A stretch of 5,045 nucleotides of DNA from Alphaproteobacteria bacterium (GTDB taxonomy: Bacteria > Pseudomonadota > Alphaproteobacteria > Rs-D84): positions 1-5,045 of the forward strand of contig JAFOXU010000019.1 of the NCBI GenBank assembly GCA_017425725.1, in the 5' to 3' direction. A program made the position numbers and the translations under genes. The notes under the pieces were generated by a model. That model had not been told where the DNA came from. It saw only the letters and a program-made list of their open reading frames with translations, and did no database searches. Every line of letters starts with the position of its first letter. Within the stretch, counting starts at the first letter, position 1. Below are positions 1 through 5,045 of the stretch, piece after piece.

Positions 1-119
1 GGTTGGTGCTGCTTCCATCGTTCATTACCATGGCTCCAGTGCCTTTCCAGATGACATCAATAAGCAGATTGTTGTCTAAGTTGAAAGGTGCAAGCTTCTT
101 ACAGAGAAACTTAAAGTAG
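1..119. other. Non-ValS sequence abutting the broken 5' end of valS; probable chimeric junction
   Basis: A full valS would continue upstream of base 120 with the catalytic-domain segment that precedes the GDVPF region. None of the three plus-strand frames here encodes such a peptide: the valS frame meets TAG at 117-119, directly before the ATG at 120, and the other two frames have stops at 52-54 (TGA) and 77-79 (TAA). On the minus strand, one frame is open for all 39 codons from 118 to 2 and reads like real protein, including the stretch IDVIWKGTGAMVMNDGSSTN, with a mixed, somewhat GC-rich third-position pattern. I do not recognise the family. The segment is not an obvious inverted copy of another part of the window, so a simple fold-back artefact is not supported. 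The likeliest explanation is assembly chimerism at a contig end; a real rearrangement or insertion is less likely because valS is essential. Confidence 0.6.
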
Positions 120-1010
120 ATGGGCGATGTACCATTCTGTACAGTAAACTTCCACGGTCTTGTTCGTGATAACAAAGGACAGAAAATGTCCAAGACCAAG
201 GGTAACGGTACAGACCCACTGGATACTGTTGAAAAATTTGGAACAGATGCGTTACGTTACTGGATTGCAACTGCGCCAATTGGCACAGATATTCGCTATT
301 CTGATGACGAAGTAAAACGTGGCTCAAAACTGCTGACAAAATTGTGGAACGCTTCGAAATACGTTCTGATGAATTTGTCTGATTTTGAACCAGAAACAGC
401 ACAACAGATTCCAGTTAACGAACGCTTTATCGAAGACAGATGGGTGTTAAGTGAACTGAACAAAACAATCGCAGAAACACGCAAACATTTGGATAAATAT
501 GATAACTATAATTCACGTGCAGCGATTGATACGTTCTTCTGGGATATTTTCTGTGACCAGTATTTAGAATTTATCAAAGACAGATTCTGGGCACCTGAAA
601 AATATAGTGCAGAATCAAAATTATCTGCCCAGTGGACATTATACACAGTACTGCGTCAAATAATTGGTCTGTATGCACCATTTATTCCATTCTTGACCGA
701 AGAATTATGGCAGAAAATTTATCAGCCAGCCGAAGGTGGCGAAACACTGCACCTGACACAATATCCAACTGTAAATTCTGAATATGAAACAGATGTTAAA
801 CAGATGAATATTGCGCTGGAAATATTGAAAAATATTCGTGGTCTGCGTACAGACCGCAAGGTTGGAAATGGTGCCAAACTGGAAACATTAACAATTCCAA
901 GTGATACACCAAATATATTGCATGGACTGATTAAATCTGCGGCACGTGCAAACGAAATTGTTTTGGGTGATGCACTGGATTTTGTTGTTATGCAAAATAT
1001 TCAAGGGTAA
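120..1010 (+). CDS. valS: Valyl-tRNA synthetase, C-terminal third (5' end missing), archaeal-like type
   Basis: Class I aminoacyl-tRNA synthetase fragment; the intact cytoplasmic enzyme attaches valine to tRNA-Val using ATP. Numbering from the Met at 120, residues 2-20 match the end of the Rossmann catalytic domain (GDVPF, HGLVRD), and the KMSK ATP-binding loop is at 22-25 followed by TKGNG. The stretch GTDALRYWIATAPIGTDIRY (41-60) leads into the helical anticodon-binding domain, with KLWNASKYVLMNL at 74-86, DRWVLSELN at 106-114 and PFIPFLTEELW at 187-197. The HIGH motif, editing domain and everything upstream are absent; about 296 residues of an expected 800-900 remain. The ATG at 120 is probably an internal Met: it follows an in-frame stop directly and has no convincing Shine-Dalgarno sequence. 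The protein ends soon after the anticodon domain, without the C-terminal coiled-coil arm of typical bacterial ValS, as in archaeal and rickettsial enzymes. The identification is firm; whether the gene is truly broken in the organism is doubtful. Confidence 0.93.
   Translation: MGDVPFCTVNFHGLVRDNKGQKMSKTKGNGTDPLDTVEKFGTDALRYWIATAPIGTDIRYSDDEVKRGSKLLTKLWNASKYVLMNLSDFEPETAQQIPVNERFIEDRWVLSELNKTIAETRKHLDKYDNYNSRAAIDTFFWDIFCDQYLEFIKDRFWAPEKYSAESKLSAQWTLYTVLRQIIGLYAPFIPFLTEELWQKIYQPAEGGETLHLTQYPTVNSEYETDVKQMNIALEILKNIRGLRTDRKVGNGAKLETLTIPSDTPNILHGLIKSAARANEIVLGDALDFVVMQNIQG
1003..1007 (+). promoter_or_regulatory. Ribosome binding site of the thioesterase gene
   Basis: AAGGG lies 7 bases before the ATG at 1015 and inside the last codons of valS. 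It supports 1015 as the start in preference to the in-frame ATG at 946, which would add 23 residues translated from within valS that have no family match. The overlap with the valS end suggests translational coupling. Confidence 0.7.
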
Positions 1011-1014
1011 AACA

Positions 1015-1743
1015 ATGGCAGAAAAGTTAGTTGAAACCAGAACACTGCAAGCATACCAATGCGATAGATTTGGATATGTTCGTCCATTGATTTTAATGAA
1101 CGAATTACAATCAATCGCAGACAGACATGCTGAAATTCTGGGGTGTGGCCGAACATATTGTTTGGAACATAATATTGGCTGGGTTGTAATGTATTATCTG
1201 GTCGATATTATTGAATTACCAGTTGAAGGCGAAGAACTAACATTTACAACGTGGCCATCTTGCCAAGATGCATTACGTGCAACACGTGATTTTGAAATTC
1301 GTGGGGCAGACGGTCGTTTAATGGTACGTGCAACGTCACAATGGATATTGATTGACATGGAAAGACGCAGACCATTACCATTGGCAAATCATTTATCGCC
1401 TGATGTTGTCACACCAATTCGTGCATACAGTTGTGCATTTGAAAAATTCCCAGACTTTGAAACAAACAAAACACATATTATGAAATGTCGTTTTGACGAT
1501 ATTGATGTTAATCAACATATCAATAATGCCGTATATGCAGTTTGGGCAACAGAAAGTGTTGGATATAAATACCGCACACAACATAAATTAAAAAAGATTG
1601 ATATAAACTTTAAAAAGGAAGTAAATCCCGATACCCCTGAAATACAAATTGATGTTGCTATTGATGGATTGATAACACGCCATAAAATAAAATCAGGCGA
1701 TACAGAACATGCAATTGTAATTTGTCATTGGGAAGAAATATAA
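1015..1743 (+). CDS. Acyl-[acyl-carrier-protein] thioesterase (FatA/FatB-like, double hotdog)
   Basis: Likely hydrolyses the thioester between a fatty acyl chain and acyl carrier protein, releasing free fatty acid in the cytoplasm. The 242 residues match the usual size of bacterial members of the acyl-ACP thioesterase family (Pfam PF01643). The first hotdog half (about 1-130) carries DRFGYVRP at 17-24 and a very typical stretch from GEELTFTTWP (72-81) through RDFEIRGADG (91-100) to SQWILIDMERRRP (108-120). The second half (about 150-242) holds FDDIDVNQHINNAVYAVWATES (given here as FDDIDVNQHI at 160-169, then NNAVYAVWATES at 170-181). Asp164, Asn166, His168 and Glu180 correspond to the Asp-x-Asn-x-His and downstream Glu catalytic residues known from plant FatB. 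There is no signal peptide or membrane segment. The gene starts 4 bases after valS, so the two are probably cotranscribed. Chain-length preference cannot be read from the sequence. An alternative substrate such as acyl-CoA is possible but less likely. Confidence 0.88.
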   Translation: MAEKLVETRTLQAYQCDRFGYVRPLILMNELQSIADRHAEILGCGRTYCLEHNIGWVVMYYLVDIIELPVEGEELTFTTWPSCQDALRATRDFEIRGADGRLMVRATSQWILIDMERRRPLPLANHLSPDVVTPIRAYSCAFEKFPDFETNKTHIMKCRFDDIDVNQHINNAVYAVWATESVGYKYRTQHKLKKIDINFKKEVNPDTPEIQIDVAIDGLITRHKIKSGDTEHAIVICHWEEI

Positions 1744-1771
1744 AAAAAGCCGGCTTTTACCGGCTTATTTT
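1742..1771. terminator. Bidirectional rho-independent terminator between convergent genes
   Basis: AAGCCGG (1747-1753) pairs perfectly with CCGGCTT (1760-1766) around a six-base loop. On the plus strand the stem is followed by ATTTT, a short U tract for the thioesterase transcript. On the minus strand it is followed by five or more U residues, complementary to the A run at 1742-1746, for the pheST transcript. It begins 3 bases after the thioesterase stop and sits 12 bases beyond the pheT stop. The minus-strand U tract is the better of the two, so termination of pheT transcripts may be stronger. Confidence 0.85.
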
Positions 1772-1778
1772 AACACTT

Positions 1779-4082
1779 TTATGTATCACGTATTGTTGCA
1801 TTACATTTCTTTTCAACTGATTCTATGACAGATGTTTGCAGAGCTTGCAAATCAGAATCTGACATATTTTCACGTGGTTCAATTGTTATTGTAAATGCAA
1901 TTGATTTTTTTCCGTCACCCATATCAAATGCATCAAATACAACAACATTTGTTATGCGACTGTCTGCGCTGCTGGCGACAGATGTTAATTTTTCTGATGG
2001 TGTATCAACATCTACGATAAATGCAAAGTCACGTGTTATAGGTTGAAATTCTGATAATATTGGTTGTTTACCACCACGTTTGGATGGCAGATTTTTTACA
2101 TCATCAACAATCGCAATAACAACATTTGTTTTTATACGCAACTTTTTCGCAACAGATGGATGTAATTCACCAAATTCTGCAATCTTCTTTTTGCCTTGCA
2201 TGATTGCACCATATCTGTATGGATGCGCCCATTTTGGCACATCTTCTGTTGATACAGTAAAACGTTGACCTGCCATTAATGCAATCAGGTCTGATTTTAC
2301 ATCGTATACATCAACATCACGACTGCGGCCCGTCCAATGTTTTGGTGATGTGCTGCCAGTACGTATGATACATACAGATGTGTGTTGTTGTGTTGGTTTA
2401 TCACCATCAAATACAGTACCCAGTTCAAACAGATTTAAATCTGCAAAGCCACGCTTTTCATTGTTTGATACCGCATATAACAAACCAAACAATAACCCAT
2501 TTCGCATTGTGTCATAATCTGATGTAATAGGATTTGCAATCTTGATATTTGGTTTATCAGATAAAATCTGTTCTGTTGCAAGATTACCAAAACCAAAAGA
2601 ACGACATTCGTTTAAACCACGTGATACCAGTAATGTTTTTATGTTCATTTCACCCATATCATGATGACAAATATCACCATACGTATGATTTGATGCTGTT
2701 GCAACCTTGTCATATCCATATATACGTAACAAGTCTGCAACGATTGTTTCTGGAATTTCAACATCAACACGTGATGTGTGTGGTGTTATAATCCAATCTG
2801 ATTTAGATGTATCAACACCATGTCCCAAAGCCAATAAAATATCACGCTGAATATCATGTGATAATTCAATACCAGTCTTTTTCAAGAAATATGATGGATT
2901 ATATGTGATTTTTACACTTGGTGCATTATCAGAACCTGCAGCAAACGCACATACAATTTTACCACCACACGCAGACATAATAATATCAGCAGCCTGCATT
3001 GCCGCCACACCTGTTATTGTTGGATCAATTCCACGTTCATATCTGTATGAAGAATCAGTTGATATACCCAATCTTTTTGCAGATTTACGAACAGATACTG
3101 GGTCAAAATATGCAGATTCCAAGATAATATTCTTGGTGTTTTCTGTGGTTGAACCACGTTTACCACCAATCACACCAGCCAACGCCAAAATACCAGATGC
3201 ATCTGTAATAACCATATCTGAATCAATTAATTCATGTTCGTTTCCGAATAAATCAGTGAATTTTTCACCATTTTCAGCCATACGTACAACAATATCGCCA
3301 TTGATTTGGTCTGCATCAAAACAATGCATTGGTTGCGCCATGTCGTAACAGATATAGTTTGTTGCATCAACAGGTGCATTTTTTGGATTTATACCAATTG
3401 CAGTAAGCCTTGATGCAATTTTTTTATCACTGGGGTTAACCGTTATGCCATGTATTTCAATCATTTTATATGCACGGCATTTATCTGTTTTCAATATAAC
3501 CTGACGTGTACCAGAAACACTGTTGAATGGTTTGTCGTTTGGTGCAATATATTCACCAATACCAGCCGCTGATAAATCACGTGCGATACCACGTACAGAT
3601 AAATAATCTGGTCTGTTTGGGGTAATACCTGCATCAAAAACTGTTTTTGTTTCAAGTACAGGTGTGCCAAGAACTGTATCACTTGGTAATTCAATAATAC
3701 CACTGTGGTCATCATTTATCCCTAGTTCTTTGCCGGAACACATCATACCGTCTGATAAAACGCCACGTAATTTACCAGATTGAATTTCATGTCCACCAAT
3801 TACACAGCCCGGTACAGCCAGCGCAGAAATCAGTCCTATACGTGCATTTGGCGCACCACATACAACCTGACGCAATGTGCCAGTACCATCGTCAACCTGC
3901 AAAACATGTAAATGATCACTGTTTTCATGTGGTTCACATTTAACAATTTTTGCCGCAATTGGTGATATTGGCGATTGAACGTCTTCTATTTCCAAGCCAA
4001 TACGGGTTAGTGTTTCAGATACAGTTTGTGCATCTGCATCTGTTTTCAAATAATCTTTTAACCAATCATAAGTCCACTTCAT
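1779..4082 (-). CDS. pheT: Phenylalanyl-tRNA synthetase beta subunit
   Basis: The beta subunit of the cytoplasmic alpha2beta2 PheRS, which binds tRNA-Phe and removes mischarged tyrosine. At 767 residues it is slightly shorter than the E. coli protein (795) but has every domain. The N-terminus MKWTYDWLKDYL is typical. The EMAP/OB tRNA-binding domain spans about 40-148, with HENSDHLHVLQVD at 52-64, VVCGAPNAR at 73-81 and SDGMMCSGKELG at 110-121. The B3/B4 editing domain spans about 205-372 and keeps the residues matching the E. coli editing pocket: His253 in QPMHCFD, Glu322 in LESAYF and Thr342 in TDSSYRYERG. In that last motif, Ser344 stands where E. coli has Ala356. B5 spans about 388-460 (ADLLRIYGYDKV), the catalytic-like core about 465-660 (SFGFGN, NPITSDYDTMRNGLL, LNLFELG), and the FDX-ACB anticodon domain about 676-767 (PITRDFAFIVD, DGKKSIAFTITI). 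The ATG at 4082 follows pheS by 16 bases and has a GGGGG ribosome site. Confidence 0.98.
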   Translation of the reverse strand: MKWTYDWLKDYLKTDADAQTVSETLTRIGLEIEDVQSPISPIAAKIVKCEPHENSDHLHVLQVDDGTGTLRQVVCGAPNARIGLISALAVPGCVIGGHEIQSGKLRGVLSDGMMCSGKELGINDDHSGIIELPSDTVLGTPVLETKTVFDAGITPNRPDYLSVRGIARDLSAAGIGEYIAPNDKPFNSVSGTRQVILKTDKCRAYKMIEIHGITVNPSDKKIASRLTAIGINPKNAPVDATNYICYDMAQPMHCFDADQINGDIVVRMAENGEKFTDLFGNEHELIDSDMVITDASGILALAGVIGGKRGSTTENTKNIILESAYFDPVSVRKSAKRLGISTDSSYRYERGIDPTITGVAAMQAADIIMSACGGKIVCAFAAGSDNAPSVKITYNPSYFLKKTGIELSHDIQRDILLALGHGVDTSKSDWIITPHTSRVDVEIPETIVADLLRIYGYDKVATASNHTYGDICHHDMGEMNIKTLLVSRGLNECRSFGFGNLATEQILSDKPNIKIANPITSDYDTMRNGLLFGLLYAVSNNEKRGFADLNLFELGTVFDGDKPTQQHTSVCIIRTGSTSPKHWTGRSRDVDVYDVKSDLIALMAGQRFTVSTEDVPKWAHPYRYGAIMQGKKKIAEFGELHPSVAKKLRIKTNVVIAIVDDVKNLPSKRGGKQPILSEFQPITRDFAFIVDVDTPSEKLTSVASSADSRITNVVVFDAFDMGDGKKSIAFTITIEPRENMSDSDLQALQTSVIESVEKKCNATIRDT

Positions 4083-4089
4083 AATTATA

Positions 4090-4094
4090 CCCCC
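4090..4094 (-). promoter_or_regulatory. Ribosome binding site of pheT
   Basis: On the minus strand GGGGG stands 7 bases before the pheT ATG (4082-4080), within the 16-base pheS-pheT gap. It supports the chosen start. No promoter-sized space exists between the two genes, so pheT is expected to be read from the pheS transcript. Confidence 0.65.
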
Positions 4095-4098
4095 GTAT

Positions 4099-5045
4099 TT
4101 AGAAACCTGCTGATTTTAACCAACGAACATCATTGTTATATAAGTCACGTAAATCTGGTAAATTGTATTTCAACATCGCCAGTCTGTCCCAACCAAACCC
4201 AAATGCAAAACCTTGGTATTCATCTGGATTAACACCACAACTGCGCAGTACATTTGGATGTACCATACCTGCACCCATCAATTCCAGCCATTTATCATTT
4301 TTCCACTTCATATCAACTTCGATACTTGGGTCTGTAAACGGGAAGAAAGACGGACGAATACGTAATTCTACGTTTTCAATACCAAAGAACTTAGATAAAA
4401 ATGCACGAACATCTGCCAACAAATCAGACATCGTTATATTTTTATCAATATACAAACCCTCGATTTGACCAAACATTGGTCCGTGTGTTGCATCCCATTC
4501 TTTACGGTACGTAGAACCAACCCCGAACATTTTAATAGGCACACCATCTGATTCCATTGCACGAATTTGAATTGCAGATGTTTGTGTACGTAACACGTTA
4601 CCATTTTCTAAAAAGAAACTATCTTGCATATCACGGGCAGGGTGATGCATTGGTGTATTCAATGCGGTAAAGTTATGCCAATCGTCTTCGATTTCAGGGC
4701 CCGTGTACATTTTATATCCAAAAGATTCTAAAATTTCTGCGATTTCAGACAATGATTGTGTCAATGGATGTAATGTGCCACGATTTTCAGGCATTGGATT
4801 TAAAGATACATCCAACTTCTGTTTTTCAAGAGACGCCATCAAAACAGCATTTTCAATTTCCGTCTGACGTGTTTTAAACAGTTCACGTAATGTTTGATTT
4901 TCTAGATTTAATGCTGCACGTGCATCATTATCAAGATTTTTCATCTCTTTTAATTTTGCCGTCATTGTACCATTTTTACCAAATGTTTCTGTGTACAAGA
5001 CCTGCAATTCTTCCAGTGTGTTTATATTTTTTATTTTATTTTGCA
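4099..5045 (-). CDS. pheS: Phenylalanyl-tRNA synthetase alpha subunit (N-terminal codons beyond the window)
   Basis: The catalytic subunit of PheRS, a class II synthetase that charges tRNA-Phe with phenylalanine; it works with the adjacent PheT. The reading frame is open to the window edge: 314 residues are visible, and before the TTG at 5007 lie 12 in-frame codons (QNKIKNINTLEE). These align with the N-terminal helix just before the FGKNG turn (GKKG in E. coli), so a start at 5007 would remove family sequence. By comparison with E. coli PheS (327 residues), only a handful of codons are missing. In visible numbering, the N-terminal coiled coil covers about 10-75. The substrate motif LRTQTSAIQIR is at 151-161, motif 2 TYRKEWDATHGPMFGQIEG at 178-196, PSFFPFTDPSIEVD at 231-244, and motif 3 GFAFGFGWDRLAML at 278-291. 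The Gln and Glu of FGQIEG match the phenylalanine contacts known in Thermus PheS. The Ala of GFAFG matches E. coli Ala294 of the side-chain pocket. Oddity: the common His of FHQ is Gly here. Confidence 0.97.
   Translation of the reverse strand, partial: QNKIKNINTLEELQVLYTETFGKNGTMTAKLKEMKNLDNDARAALNLENQTLRELFKTRQTEIENAVLMASLEKQKLDVSLNPMPENRGTLHPLTQSLSEIAEILESFGYKMYTGPEIEDDWHNFTALNTPMHHPARDMQDSFFLENGNVLRTQTSAIQIRAMESDGVPIKMFGVGSTYRKEWDATHGPMFGQIEGLYIDKNITMSDLLADVRAFLSKFFGIENVELRIRPSFFPFTDPSIEVDMKWKNDKWLELMGAGMVHPNVLRSCGVNPDEYQGFAFGFGWDRLAMLKYNLPDLRDLYNNDVRWLKSAGF

Noticed and set aside
76..402. 108-codon minus-strand open frame across the junction and early valS
   Set aside because: It lies antisense to clear ValS coding sequence, its product resembles no family, and it crosses the suspected chimeric joint.
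946..1014. Upstream extension of the thioesterase to an ATG at 946
   Set aside because: The added 23 residues are out-of-frame valS sequence with no family match; AAGGG at 1003-1007 points to the ATG at 1015.
2905..3348. 147-codon plus-strand open frame inside pheT
   Set aside because: The opposite strand encodes the well-conserved PheT editing domain, which fully explains the sequence; the product has no recognisable motif.
4083..4098. Possible separate promoter for pheT
   Set aside because: The gap is only 16 bases and is taken up by the ribosome site; TATAAT in it is too close to the start codon to act as a -10 element for a normal leader.
4133..4468. 111-codon plus-strand open frame inside pheS
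   Set aside because: It is antisense to PheS motifs 2 and 3 and is a shadow of that conserved coding sequence.
5019..5045. A/T-rich stretch considered as a pheST promoter region
   Set aside because: It reads in frame as the PheS N-terminus without a stop, so it is better explained as coding sequence.

Overview
The window comes from an AT-rich bacterial genome (GC in the high thirties percent in the lines counted by hand). It is packed with housekeeping genes and has almost no intergenic space. Two traits suggest an uncultured, possibly gut- or host-associated alphaproteobacterium. The valyl-tRNA synthetase looks like the archaeal-type enzyme known from Rickettsiales, and the acyl-ACP thioesterase is a small bacterial FatA/FatB-like protein. 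This placement is an inference from protein style, not a phylogeny. All four visible stop codons are TAA.

Layout. Bases 1-119 do not encode ValS in any frame and look like sequence joined from elsewhere, most simply an assembly chimera. The 3' third of valS (+) runs from about 120 to 1010 and is followed after 4 bases by an acyl-ACP thioesterase gene (+, 1015-1743). A short GC-rich hairpin with A/T tracts on both sides (about 1742-1771) lies between this pair and a convergent pair on the minus strand, and probably ends transcription from both sides. The minus-strand pair is pheS (5045-4099, its first codons beyond the window) then pheT (4082-1779), separated by 16 bases, in the usual pheST operon order.

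Function. PheS and PheT form the alpha2beta2 phenylalanyl-tRNA synthetase. The catalytic motifs are in PheS; the tRNA-binding, editing and anticodon-recognition domains are in PheT. ValS charges tRNA-Val. The thioesterase releases fatty acids from acyl carrier protein and has no obvious link to tRNA charging beyond sharing the valS transcript. There is no mobile element, CRISPR array, RNA gene or unknown gene cassette. The point most worth checking is the break at the 5' edge of valS; the rest is ordinary core genome.
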